Assembly (NCBI GenBank): GCA_022749755.1
Contig: CM040444.1
Span: forward strand, 1,557,026 to 1,621,025
From: Azadirachta indica
Lineage: Eukaryota > Streptophyta > Magnoliopsida > Sapindales > Meliaceae
Reading direction: 5' to 3'
DNA: 64,000 bases
The notes beneath the pieces are model-generated. The model searched no databases. It saw only the letters and a program-made list of their open reading frames with translations, and was not told the origin of the DNA. Shown here piece after piece: positions 1 through 11,420 of the stretch (the stretch's first letter is position 1; the number at the start of each line of letters is the position of its first letter). A program made the translations under genes and the position numbers.

Positions 1-2902
1 CAATGGTCAAAAGAATTTTGAAAAATTACTTGGTTCTCAAAAATGTGTTTTTGACAAATGAGGTATTTGATACAAACCTCACATTAAACAAAAATATTTG
101 ATAAATTATTTGTGAAGGCTACCTCTTTCAATGATTCTAAAATTGCATGCAATTATTGTAATGATGTTGGTTATAGAAGTTTTGCATGCCCTATTAAGAA
201 AAATACATATATTGGTGTTAGGAAAGTTTGGGTTCCAAAGGAAGCCAAAACTAACATTGACCAAAGTGCAAAACTTAAAAATCTTTTGTAGGTGCCAAAA
301 TCAAAGAATAATGGGTGGTTCATTGAGAAGGATTTGTGGGACGAAAGCACTCAATGGGATGTAGCATATGCATGGAAAAAATGAAAGGAGAAGAATATGT
401 TTACAAGCAAAATTGGTATCAAATTTCTAAGTTATCTTTTTATTACTTTATGCACAATTCTTTCCTCAAATCTTTAAAGCATATTTATGGTTTTTGTTTA
501 TAAGCATAGTTGGTTGAAATATGCTTACTTTGGTAAGAAATTGTTGGTTTATTATTTAGAGCATTTAATGCCCAAATGCTTTAACCAAGTTTTCAAGACA
601 TGTATTGTGTTTTGAGCGGATCAGTGTATTTCGCTTGAAATATACATGAGTTGATTAATTTGTCTACAACATGCCTTATTCCTTTATGCCTTGATATATG
701 CTTGATGCTTTCATAAGTTGCATGACATGCACCAAATTCCCATTCAATTCATGCATTCATCCATCATGTCAAAATGGCTATGAAATGAAATTTGATCACT
801 TTACGTTTAATAGTTCAATTTCATTTAAGCCAAATATTAATTGTATAGAATCAAGAATTGATGGTTCAGCATTAGGAAGTGAAAGTGACTACCTCCACAT
901 TCTGAGAAACTAGCAGCCAACTTATAAGTAATTCTGGGACTAATTGATTCTATGTTTTGGCGTCATAATAAATGGTTGGAAAGATAAGGATGTCTAGTTT
1001 CTATATAATTTTACAAAACCCAATTTGGACAACATTACAAGCACATATGCTAGAATGAAGCCACAAAGGTCATAACTGTCTGAAGGATGCAGCAGTGTAC
1101 GAGTTTGAATTTTTCTGGGCAAAATTGTGTATGTTAAATGGTGCAAGTTATATATAAATAGAAAGACCCAAATGTCAGGAGCTCACAGAAGTTTACAAAA
1201 CTCGATTTGGATATCTCTATAAAAAGATATGACTCCATGAACGAAGAATGCTTAGAAAACAGAACAGAAACAAGACAACCAGTCATGGAGATTCGGTTGA
1301 CCGAAAATGAAATTTGGCTGACAAAATTTGCCTACATTCTGCCTCTCAAAAACCTACAAATTTGGTCGACTGAAATTTGAAAGCTTTCTACCCCTATATT
1401 GCTATCCACTTTGGTCAACCTCAATTGCCTACTCACTTTTTTGGAATACCTCCTCTCTCAAAATATCTCAAAAACACTTTTCCCACATTTGTATTCTTCA
1501 TTTGGGTATAAAATCAAAATTCCCCCAATATCTATCTTTACCCTTGTGAGCATTTGAAAAGAACAAGTTGGATATTAGAGTATTGTGGGAGGTTCATCAA
1601 GAAAAACAAGCGAGAGCTCTAAAAGAGGATGAGCCATTGGAAAACCAATAGAGGCAAGCTTACAAACTTAAACCATCAATAGTTTGATCCTAGAGAAATG
1701 TGATTTTAGTATGCATTTTTATTTGCTTGTTTTGTGTTTCGGAAAGCATTAACTTATTTTTATTCTTGAATGCACTCACTGTTTTGATGATTTGTTTTAT
1801 TAGTTAAGGATGCATTTGTTATTTTGAGGATTTCTATGATATATAATTTATTATGGGGGAGCAGTGATTATCTCGTGTTGCATTAGAGTGCATTTTCATC
1901 AATGCATTGTATTTTTTTGAATTATCCATATTGTGTTGAGGCTATGAATGGAAGAAAAAGGAAAGAGAAGAGCATGTGAATGTGGAATGGTGATTACATA
2001 TAGAAGTGCTCTTGCTCTTTCTTTTGTTGGATGCATTTATTGTTTTGATAATAAATGATATGGATGATTTTTCTATGCCATTCATTGAAGAAGTTTATGG
2101 AAGTGTTTTTTCTTTCTTTAACGTTGCCGAAAAGGAAGAAGAATATACATATATACTTCCTTCTTATGATCTTTTGCACTATCTTGCATTAAAGGCTTTT
2201 AGACTCTTTTGCATTATATCTTGCAATATATTCTTATGTGTTGATAATGATAAAGCATGTAGGAAATTATTTTGTTATTTGTTGTTGTTTTTTCTTAGTG
2301 CCAAAAGGGGTAGATATAGAAATTTTGCAAATGTACTCTTACTTGTCAAAAAAAGAAAAATTATTCAATATTTTCATTCTTTCAATTTTTGATGTATGAA
2401 ATTGGGAGAGCCATATGGTATGCAATACACTTAGGAGGAGATGTGATTTATTTTTGTTTGTTGCATTAATTTCACATGATGAGTGCGTTTTGATTTATGA
2501 ATATGGTAAGCAATATTTCAATATTTGCACTCTTGAAACAAAAGGAGGAGAAATTCGTAATAGCTTGATCTTATATTCTTTCATACTTGTATTTGATTGC
2601 ATTTGTTCAAAATTTTAGGGGAAGCTTGTACTTTGAAAATTCTTCAAAATTCCTCTAAAATATTGTTTTAAATATTGTTATCATGCTCTTATATTTCTTC
2701 TCTTTTTTTTTTTATGATAACAAAAGGGTAGTGTAATTGATTATCATTTGCTTTAGTTGAAATGCCTATTTACATGCTCTGTGCTTTTCACTTATGCTAT
2801 AATTGAGGGGAGCATGAATTTTGGATGTTTGATGTTTTTTTCCATTTATGCGTACGTTTCTTTTGGCAATCAATGATTTCTCATCATAAAAAAGGAAGAG
2901 AT
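1..2902 (+). mobile_element. Decayed LTR-retroelement interior (5' end outside window)
   Basis: This stretch starts inside a retroelement and has no intact gene. A gag remnant is readable at 112-384. The rest, about 390-2900, is AT-rich with only short, low-complexity open frames (for example at 2006-2392) that resemble no known protein. A purine-rich tract just before 2903, followed by TGTTAGCC, looks like a polypurine tract and LTR start, which would put the right-hand LTR next to it. No reverse transcriptase or integrase motif is readable, so the assignment rests on the gag fragment and the tract only. Confidence 0.5.
112..384 (+). pseudogene. Copia-type gag fragment with CCHC-like zinc knuckle
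   Basis: One frame runs from about 112 to the TGA at 382-384, broken by a TAG at 289-291. It contains a zinc-knuckle-like run (CNYCNDVGYRSFAC) in which the expected His of C-x2-C-x4-H-x4-C is Tyr. A lysine-rich tail and a motif ending in VPK follow. The TAG stands where copia gag proteins of this kind have Trp (WVPK), so a TGG-to-TAG change explains the break. The gag N-terminus is outside the window or lost. In an active element this protein would package RNA; here it is a relic. Confidence 0.55.
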
Positions 2903-3700
2903 TGTTAGCCTTAAGGCTTATAACCCGTTATATTAATGGTAACAACCATTGATATTCTTAACTAATCACATGCATCTTATAACATTTATTGTTATATCTC
3001 TAGCATGAAGAATTGTAATGCAATTGTGAAGATACAAAGAATATTCAAAATGAAAGCATTCATGAAAAGCAAAATTGGAATCCCCATGAACAATATGAAG
3101 AGAAGAATTGAAGAATTGAAGACACATGCATTAGGTGATTTTTTATTCTGTAATGTTTATTTGAAATTGAATATTGATTTGTAGTTAAAAGCTCAAATTC
3201 ATTTTTTCATAAAAATAAATAATTTTTAAAACTTTTTTAAAAATTCCTGTGACTATATGGGTTTGAAGTGAGTATTTTGAATATGTAAAAAATAGTCATT
3301 TTTTTAGAGGTCAAAATAAAAGTTTTTAAAACATGAAAATTGGACTAAAATGCAAGTTTTTCAAACTTTAAAAGTAGACTAAAATGCAAAGTTTTCAAAA
3401 CTGCGAAAAAATTGGTTTAGAGAAACTTGGTTCAACAGAATCGGTTCAAACTGGTTGGATCTATCGAACCAAATCAGTCGGTTAACCGAACTAATAGCAG
3501 AATATAAAGTTTTAGGGTTGGTCGACCAAACCGAACTGATCGGTTAACCGATCCTTGTAGATTAGTCAACCGATTTTTTGAGTTTTTATTATGAAATTTC
3601 TAACTTTCACTTGATCGACCAAACAAACTTTTTTGATAGACTAACATGCACAAAAATTTAAATTCTATAATCCTTAACGACTAGTAATGCCTAATTTTCT
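2903..3700 (+). repeat. Putative 3' LTR of the first retroelement
   Basis: Begins TGTTAGCC directly after a purine-rich tract (AAAAAAGGAAGAGAT), the order expected at a polypurine tract and 3' LTR junction. The right end is not defined and the matching 5' LTR is outside the window. The segment contains two perfect TCGGTTAACCGA palindromes (about 3477 and 3540) and several GGTCGACC-like motifs also seen near 1290-1375. Confidence 0.35.
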
Positions 3701-3759
3701 AATTTTTACTATAAATACTAATATAAAATCACTTGGAATAAGTTTTGCACATTTAGAAA

Positions 3760-4500
3760 ACTTTGTTACTTGTTTTAGAAATGCAATATAAAAAATTTGA
3801 ACTTTATCTACAAGTCAAATATCTAATTCATATACACTTTAGATTTACATTTGTATTATTATTTAAAAAAAAGTGTTTGTATTTTTTCTTGATAAAATTC
3901 TTTTATATAAAGTTATTTCTTTATAATTATTGTGACGTTGAATTAATTGTATCAAAAATGTGAATATCCAGTAGTCTCAATTAAGATTTTTTAACAAAGC
4001 AGAAAAGATAATAGTCATGATATGTTTATACTAAAATACCCTATTTCCATCTATACTTACTTCATAATCAGACAAATAAAATATGTTTGGGATGCAAATT
4101 TAAACTATACTATTTTATTATTGGAGACAAAATTTCTTTTATCTAATATTTATACATAAATTAGATTGTATAAAATCTAAAAATAATAAAATATAAACCC
4201 TTTAAATTTGACCTATCCTAGGTCAAGTTCATATTGTACTACTTTTGTTTATTTCTTTAAAAAATAATAATTTTTTAAATATTTAATTATTAATTAACAA
4301 TAATAATTTATATTAAATAATAAAAAAATAAATTATATTAATTAATATATTATAGTACAACCACACAGAACATAATATTATATTAAATTTTATCTAATAC
4401 AATCCAGTACAATATAATTCAATCCACTCCTGTACAATTTAATATAGTTCAATACGTTCTACCAAATGCACCCATATGAAATAAAACAATATACACCTAC
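3760..4500. other. AT-rich intergenic stretch
   Basis: No gene or structured repeat seen. The sequence is very AT-rich and is the 3' flank of SABATH copy A. A possible polyadenylation signal for that gene lies just to its right (TTTATT on the plus strand at 4529-4534, AATAAA on the minus strand). Confidence 0.5.
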
Positions 4501-4603
4501 ATACAAACATATGAATAACAAGTGCATGTTTATTAACAAAAAAAAATCTATTTCTTTTCATAACATATTTAATAAAATTCTAGAATTTTGCATATAAAAT
4601 CTA

Positions 4604-6010
4604 TTAAAGCCGCTTGAGTAAGATGAAGAGGTTTAAACTGTTACGTAGAGCCCCCTGAAATTTAGAGAAATTCGATTCAATTTTTGTGTTGAAATGGTTG
4701 AATATTTGTTCTGCAAACTCATCTGCAAAATGATTCCTCATGAGTCCATCACCGCTAGATCTTATTCCTAATGCATAACCTTCTGCAGTAAGAGGTTTTT
4801 TCATCGGCTGAACAAATTGCTCCATCTTTTCAACCCTAAAATTTTCATTTGTTCTCAATATTGCCTCCAACTTCGTAGGGGTTGTAAGATATAAAGGCAT
4901 GTTGAAGGAGTTCACTTTTTCTTCCCGAAGTACTCCCTGCAACAAGAAAAAAACACATTTGTATAATATCAATAATTAATAAATTTATTACTCTTAGTAC
5001 ATCAAACATAAAATATATACATATAGAATCGACAATATATTATTGGTAGATTGTATAGGGAGTTATTCGTTCTTACCATTTTGACCAACTCCTTGAGGCA
5101 AGAACCCATAACATCATTATATACACCAATCACAGTGTCGGAGATAGAGATGCCATCAGGTATAGCTCCTGCTAAAATCAACATCAAACCTCCAGGTACA
5201 AGTTCTTCTGCTCTTGCATTCAGAAAACACTCTATATCGCTCTTGAATTGAGTTGAATATGCCTCAACAACTTCTTTCTCTGATGAGTTGAACACATTGC
5301 TTTTATTCCTATCCACAACTTCTTTAGGAACCTTGGAAAGAAAGTGTAAGGCATAGGACATTTGGACTAATTGTAGAGATGATTTGGGAAACAAACGATC
5401 GTGAAATGAACCCGGCACACCGGCAGCAAAGTATTTCCGAGAAGGAGGGAGGGTTTTAAAGAGTAAGTTAAAGTCATTTTCATACTGATCATTGAAGAAA
5501 GCTTGGAACTCTAAGGCCGAAAGATTTTGGCTTTTAGCTTGGAGGAATTTCAACTCTACAGCTTCAATGATGTTTTGCATAGCGAAAAAGGTGTTAGGTC
5601 CAACAGAGCAGCCTAAATCTGCTATTTTAAACACTATTGTGCTCGAAGTATCAAATCCTAGACTTTTTTGATCAAAATTTTCTAATATTGCTTCTTTGAT
5701 TAGTTCCTTTACAGCATCTATACCGTCCCTCTGTATTGCCATCATAAATAGGGATCAAATACTATGGAGTAAATATGATTTCGAAATGAATCAAAATATT
5801 TAATGTTAAATTACCACAAAGAAGAAAACCAACTCACACAAGCTCCCAAACATAGCCTTGTGTAAAATTCAGATTGTAATAGCAATTAAAATTAAAAAAA
5901 AATTAAATTAGAAAAAACAATGGGTAGTGTTGTACCTGGATGTTGGAATTTTTAGCATAACTGTAAGCAACATCTCCACCGGTCATGGTGAATGCTCCGG
6001 AGCTGGCCAT
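4604..6010 (-). CDS. SABATH methyltransferase copy A (intact, 3 exons)
   Basis: SAM-dependent carboxyl methyltransferase of the SABATH family, which makes methyl esters of small acids such as salicylate, benzoate, jasmonate or terpenoid acids in the cytosol. Exons on the minus strand: 6010-5936 (25 aa), 5730-5077 (218 aa), 4936-4604 (110 aa plus TAA); introns of 205 and 140 bp with GT-AG borders, all phase 0. Total 353 aa, a normal family length. Visible motifs: YSYAKNSNIQ with Gln25; the SAM-binding ADLGCSVGPNT at 62-72; NDFN near 110; GVPGSFHDRLFP at 129-140; SYALHFLSKVP at 150-160. The pocket pair that is Met-Trp in salicylate methyltransferases is His154-Phe155 here, so salicylate is an unlikely substrate. 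The ATG was chosen because exon 1 is conserved in all copies. A TATA-like run lies about 60 bp upstream and an AATAAA about 70 bp past the stop. Confidence 0.9.
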
Positions 6011-6067
6011 TTTTTCTTTCTCTTGCAAATTAATCTACAAACGCATCATAATGTTTCCCGTTCTGCC

Positions 6068-6079
6068 TTTATTTTATCT
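6068..6079 (-). promoter_or_regulatory. TATA-like box of SABATH copy A
   Basis: Minus strand reads GATAAAATAAAGG about 60 bp before the ATG. Copies B and D have TTAAATAAAGGCAGAAC-like sequence at the same place, and copy C nearly the same. The conserved position supports a core promoter; transcription start is not known. Confidence 0.4.
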
Positions 6080-6139
6080 ACCTCACAAATATTATCTAAT
6101 CTCTGGCTTTTTCTGACTGATTCTTTACTTATTATTATT

Positions 6140-6560
6140 ATATTTTGTCGTTTTCATTCTGCATTATCACGAGCAACAAGAGAGAGATAAAAAGGATAAA
6201 AGGAAATAAAAAATTAATTTATAAAAGAAAATATATATAGAGACAAGAGAATTAAAGATAAATAAAAAATTAATTTATGAAAAGAAGGTTATAGAAGAAA
6301 AAGAAGAGATAAGATGAATTAAAAACTAATTTATGAAAAAGAAAAAGAAGGATAGATAACATTAAATAGATAAAAACGAATTGATTCAGTGTATTTGTGT
6401 CAACGAATTTGTGAAAACAGAGCAACTCTGAAAACGACTACTGAGCTCTCTCAAAATTGAAAATTTATGAAACAAAAATCAGTATCAATCAATTTCAATT
6501 ATCAAAGAAGAAAACCAACTCACTCAAGCTCCCAAACATAGCCTTATGTAAAATTCAGAT
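6140..6560 (-). promoter_or_regulatory. Shared GA-rich upstream module of SABATH copy A
   Basis: A purine-rich block (repeated GATAAA, GAAAAAGAAG and AATTAATTTATGAAA motifs) followed by a segment around ACTGAGCTCTCTCAAAATTG. The same module lies upstream of copies C and D (about 37250-37560 and 48800-49270), and parts of it lie at 8084-8400 and 16640-16990. It marks the 5' flank of each duplicated unit. Any regulatory role is inference. Confidence 0.5.
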
Positions 6561-6599
6561 TTTAATAGCAATTAAAATAAAAAAAAATGACGTATGGAA

Positions 6600-8083
6600 A
6601 AAAAATAGGGGTATTTTCAGTATTAAAATAACAGAATTTATCACATGCCACCCCCGAAATTTGACATAATGTCGTCTAGAGAGTATCGTTTTAAAAAGGG
6701 TCACTTAGTATCCCTACTATTATCATTTTGATTAAGGGATTTAATAAAAGTAAGGGCACTTACATAACTTCAAAATAATACAAAGTTTAAAATTAAATTT
6801 AACTACAAACAATTAAATTTTCTTTTCTACCAATTAATGGAAAAAAGAAAATAATAATTTTACATAAACAAGGAAAAAAACTTTGCAAAAGAAAAGAGGG
6901 AAAAAAAACATAAAGATCATGTTACTTATTTTTTAATCAAACTTTTATTGGCTAAAGATAAAAAAAAATTGAACAGAAACCTGCAGCGACACTTATATAT
7001 TGTTCCAATGAAACAAGCAAAGTAAAATTCGAAAGAAAATTCAAATACAAAGTTGCTTGGGTGGTTTAGTACACTTAGTGGTTGTGGATCAATGAACTAG
7101 AGTGAAGGCAATGAATACGTGAGAGTGGTTGTAGTGACAGCGTCGTGGCTATTAATTGACGTGTGCAAGTAGTGCTAGCCACCTAGCATTCAGCATGTGC
7201 AAGCAATGACTCCAACAGAGTGGCGACAACTTCGATTTCTTCTTTTGTCTTAGTGGAGGGGGCAGATGTTATTGCTTATTTTTTCCTTTTTTTTAATTAA
7301 AATTAGGGTCAAAATTAGGATTTGTCTTGTGTTTAATTTTAATTAAAAAGCATAAAAAACTATTTTTACGTATTTAATAAAACCTAATATGAGATTATAT
7401 TAATTAGATACATTGATATCGATTTTTGCAACCTCGATATCTAACAACAATTTCTTCTCTTCTTTTATAATTATCTTGCAAATAAATGATGACCGATAAA
7501 AACCAGTTTCAACCGCAAAAATCCTCCTATGCTTAAATAAGAGAAGGCTTTTTGCATTAAGTAGTTTTGAGACAAAAGTTTGATAAAATTTTAAAATAAT
7601 TATTAAAAAATTGCATACCTTTTTCTCCTATTATCTTGAATTTATATTGATCTTCCATAAATAGTGGTCATCTTTTCTCATTTACACTATATTGTAATAT
7701 TACTATATTAAAAATTAAATGTTAAATCTAAAAAGGTTTATACCTAAAAAGGTTTATTTTATTCTATTATTTCACAAAACTTTAGAAACAAAAATATAAT
7801 TTTTTAATTAAAATGCTAAAGTGAATTTAGACAAATTGATATACTAAAATATTTCTAATTTTCTTTCTTTTTATTTTCTTAATTTGGATTAAAAAATTTA
7901 AAAGAAAATTTTGATTATTTTTATTTATAATAAATATGTATGTATTTAATGTTTTTATTATATTAATTGTATACTTGACATGTTTTTAAGAAAATATAAT
8001 AAAAAAAAATGTAATTATATAGTTATATATTTATTTTTATTATTTTATTATTATTATTTTTTATGATTAGTTTATATTTGTTA
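6600..8083. other. Spacer between SABATH units A and B
   Basis: No gene. The part from about 6890 to 7320 is repeated at about 14270-14550 (shared runs around AAGAAAAGAG, ATCATGTTACT and GGCGACAACT), so it belongs to the tandemly duplicated unit. The part from 7380 to 8080 is AT-rich without visible structure. Confidence 0.5.
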
Positions 8084-8400
8084 TATTTTGACGTTTCCAT
8101 TCTCCATCATCACAACCAACAAATGCCATCTCTTTCCTATGTCGTTTTCATTTCTTTCCTTTTAATACTTTATCATCACTTCGTTATTAATAGAGAGAGA
8201 AGAATAAGAAGTAATAAAAGTAAATAAAAAAAAAAGGATTGTTAAATTAATTCATGAAAAATAATTGTAGAGAGAGAACAAAGAGATACAGATAAATGAA
8301 TTAATTAATTAGCGAAAGTAAAGTTAGAAGAAAAAGAAGAGATAAGATGAATAAAAAATTAATTTATGAAAAAGAAGGATAGAGAGAAAAAAGAAGTTGC
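8084..8400 (-). repeat. Orphan SABATH upstream module 1 (gene lost)
   Basis: Matches the 5' flank of copy A from about 6140 onward: TATTTTG-CGTTT-CATTCT, then the GAGAGA/GATAAA-rich block and GAAGAAAAAGAAGAGATAAGATG. At the place where an ATG and exon 1 should follow (about 7960) there is only AT-rich sequence. The module abuts the 3' flank of copy B. It is best read as the remnant of a deleted gene copy. Confidence 0.6.
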
Positions 8401-8574
8401 GATTTATGACAAATATTTAATAAAACAAAATGAACCTTTCCACAAACATAACAATAACAACCGTGTATTTATAAAAAAGAGCATATTATTTGAAATCATT
8501 TAAATTCATACATTAAAATCTATTTCTTTTCATAACATATTTATTCAAATTCTGAAATTCGCATAGAAAATCTA

Positions 8575-9993
8575 TTAAATCCGCTTGAGTAAGATGCACA
8601 GATTTAAATTATTACGCGTAATCTCTAGAATTTTGGAGAAATTCGGTTCAATTTTTGTCGTGAGATGATTGAATATTTGTTCTACAAACTCATCTCCAAA
8701 ATGATTCCTAATGAGTCCATCGCTACCAGCTCTTACTGCTAACGCATAACCTTCGGGAGTGAGAGGTGTTTTCATAGGCTGAGAAAATTTCTCCATCTTT
8801 TCAATACTGAAATTTCCATTTGACCTGAATATTGCCTCCAACTCCGTAACGGTTGCAGGGTACGTAGGCACGTTGAAGGAGTTCACTTTTTCTTCTCCAA
8901 GTACTCCCTGCAACAAGAAAAACCCATTTGTGTAATATCAATAATTAATAATTTAAATTACTCTTAGTACATCAAACATAAAATAGATGTAAAATTTACA
9001 CATATATATTGGTAGATTGTATAGGAATTATTCACTCTTACCATTTTGACCAAGTCTTTGAGGCAAGAACCCATAACATCATTATATACACCAGACATAG
9101 TGTCGGACGCGGAGATGCCATCTGCTACAGCTCCTGCTAAAATCAACATCAAACCTCCAGATACAAGTTCTTCCGCTCTAGCATTCAGAAAACAGTCCAT
9201 ATCATTCTTGAACTGAGCTGAATATGCCTCAACAACTTCTTTCTCTGATGAGTTGAGTACATTGCTTTTATTCATATCCACAACTTCTTTTGGAACCTTG
9301 GAAAGAAAGTGTAGGGCATAGGACATGTGGGCAAAGTGTAGAGATGATTTGGGAAACAAGCGACCGTGAAAAGAACCCGGCACACCGGCAGCAAAGTATT
9401 TCCGAGAAGGAGGAAGGGTTTTAAAGAGTATGTTAAAGTCATTTTCGTAGTGATCATTGAAGAAAGCATGGAATTCTAGAGCTGAAAGGTTTTGGTTTTT
9501 GGCTTGGAGAAATTTCAATTCTACAGCTTCAATGATGTTTTCCATAACGAAAAAGGTGTTAGGTCCAACAGAACAGCCTAAATCTGCTATTTTAACTACT
9601 ACTGTGCTCGGAGTATCAAATCCGAGACTTTTCAGGTCAAACTTTTTTAATATTGCTTCTTTGACTCGTTCCTTTCCAGCATCTACAACGTCTCTCTGTA
9701 TTGACATAAATAGGGATCATATGCTATGGAGTAAATATGATTTCTAAATGAATCAAAATCTTTAATATTAAACTCCCAAAAAGAAGAAACCAACTCAGTC
9801 AAGCTCCCAAACATAGCTTTATACAAAATTCCGATTGTAATAGCAATAAAAATTTCAAAAAAGAAGGGTAGATTATCAAGAGAGAAAGTAGAATAAAGTA
9901 GTGATTAGAGTTGTACCTGAATGGTGGAATTTTTAGTATAACTGTAAGCAACATCTCTCCACCAGCCATGGTGAACGTTTTGGAGCTGGCCAT
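8575..9993 (-). pseudogene. SABATH methyltransferase copy B (exon 1 frameshift)
   Basis: Same family and exon plan as copy A: exon 1 9993-9917, exon 2 9695-9042 (654 nt), exon 3 8907-8575 (110 aa plus stop). Exon 1 is 77 nt instead of 75: the run after the Thr-Met-Ala-Gly-Gly codons reads GGTGGAGAGATGTTGC where other copies read GGTGGAGATGTTGC, a 2-bp GA duplication. The normal start therefore leads out of frame and loses the SYxKNSxxQ substrate and SAM-contact segment. Exons 2 and 3 are fully open, with ADLGCSVGPNT, GVPGSFHGRLFP and SYALHFLSKVP. An in-frame ATG in the end of intron 1 (9707) could start a protein lacking the first 25 residues. That form would lack Gln25, so normal activity is doubtful. 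The open downstream exons suggest the lesion is recent. Confidence 0.8.
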
Positions 9994-10009
9994 TTTTTCT
10001 TTCTCTTGC

Positions 10010-10709
10010 AAAATTAAGCTACAAACACATCATAATGTTTCCAGTTCTGCCTTTATTAAATCTACCTCAGAAATATTATCTATTTCCTGGCTGTTTTTGA
10101 CTCCTTTATTTCAATATTATTATAGAAAAAAAGAGATAAAAAAAAAAGAGAGAACTTTTTTGAAAGCGGGCTGAAAGTGAAAACCATTAAATGACAAAAA
10201 ACAGGGGAAAGCGTATTTGGTTGTAATGCAGTTACAGACTTGTGTGATGTATTTGAAAGTTGTCTCAATAGACAAACCAACCAAAAAACAACATTAGAAA
10301 TAGAAAAGCGGAAACTAAATGAAAATAAAAGCACAAGAATTTTGACAGAATCTTGACTAAAGTAATAAATTCAAACTAAAGCCCACTGAAAACACCAAAG
10401 TAGCCCCAAATCAACTGCTTCAGCCTGACCATAATTAAAAATCCCAATTTGATCCCAGTTAGCTAAATTGGACGACACTAAAACAGAGATAAAACTCCAG
10501 TTAATGAACATTCAAATACCTATTATTAACAATTTAACGGTAAAATCAACTGATTAGTCTTAATTAAACTCTAAAACAATGAGATCAAGAATTGAACGTG
10601 AAAACACTAACCTTCAAATTGCGAGCTGGAAAAGGCGAAACAAAACGTTGCGTTTTGCTCACTTAATTTGAAAAAAGAAAAGACTTGTAAAGGTGGAGAA
10701 GAGTTACAG
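10010..10709 (-). promoter_or_regulatory. 5' flank of SABATH copy B
   Basis: Contains a TTAAATAAAGGCAGAAC-like core promoter near 10040-10070. The segment at about 10140-10260 is shared in part with the 16.9-kb orphan module (ATGACAAAAAACAGGGGAAAG). The segment at 10270-10620 reappears in reverse complement at about 29720-30000, upstream of the exon 1 relic. On the minus strand the segment near 10610 reads like a leader exon followed by GTTAGTG, but no splice partner was identified. A copia element begins at 10710. Confidence 0.45.
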
Positions 10710-11387
10710 GGTTGAGTTGGGCTTCACTCTTATTTAAAGAAGACCCAATTTTGAAGCGCACATAGTTAAAGGAATTTTAAATTTGTTTTGTGACTATATA
10801 AGGTGTGTGTGTGTGAGAAGAGTAGTGCAAGCTGTAAGACAGAAAGATGACACTTTTCTAGAAAATTTCAATCCTGTGTAGTTTTCATCAAACTGACAAT
10901 CAGATGGCGATTTGAACTCCGTTTTGGCTCAAATTTTACATGGAGATTCTAAACATATAGTTCTTAATTTTAGACGGTGTGATCCATCAAAACTCTCTAG
11001 TACGTTCAAAATTTACATTTACAGCAATTCTAATTTTCAGAATTTTTTTACAGTCTTATCTTGACTCTTTCACTTTGGTGTTCATCTATTATTGTATTTG
11101 ACGAGGTTTTTCTTTAACTCTAACTTTGTGATTGATTTCTTATTTGTTTCTAATATAGTAATCTTGGAAGAAGACTCTCGTACTTCTTATTTGGTGATAG
11201 TAGAAATTTTTTCGGCTGTAGTTTTTTTCTCTCACTCACATTGAGGAGGAGATTTTTCCACGTAAATTTGGTGTCTCTTGTGTTTTTTTTTTTAACTTGA
11301 TTATTCTTACTGTTTTTGTTGTTTTGATTTACTTTATTAAGTAGGAAGAATTAAATTTGTACTAGTTTCTCTTGTTTCTTCCTGACA
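10710..11387 (+). repeat. Left LTR of the copia element
   Basis: Aligns along its length with 13443-14151. It contains a TATA-like CTATATAAGG near 10795 that is shared by both LTRs. It ends TGACA just before the primer-binding site and lacks about 25 bp near its end that the right LTR has. Confidence 0.85.
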
Positions 11388-11390
11388 AAG

Positions 11391-11400
11391 TGGTATCAGA
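11391..11400 (+). other. Primer-binding site for initiator Met tRNA
   Basis: TGGTATCAGA three bases after the LTR end, the usual plant copia primer-binding sequence. Confidence 0.8.
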
Positions 11401-11420
11401 CCAAGGTTCAGGACTTTTGA

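Noticed and set aside
2006..2392. 128-aa open frame on the plus strand
   Set aside because: Low-complexity, Phe/Leu/Ile-rich translation of AT-rich DNA inside a decayed retroelement; no motif.
5051..5251. Plus-strand 66-aa frame, with similar frames at 9457, 36123, 36565, 47678 and 48119
   Set aside because: Antisense shadows of SABATH exon 2; the same shadow recurs in several copies because the coding sequence is conserved.
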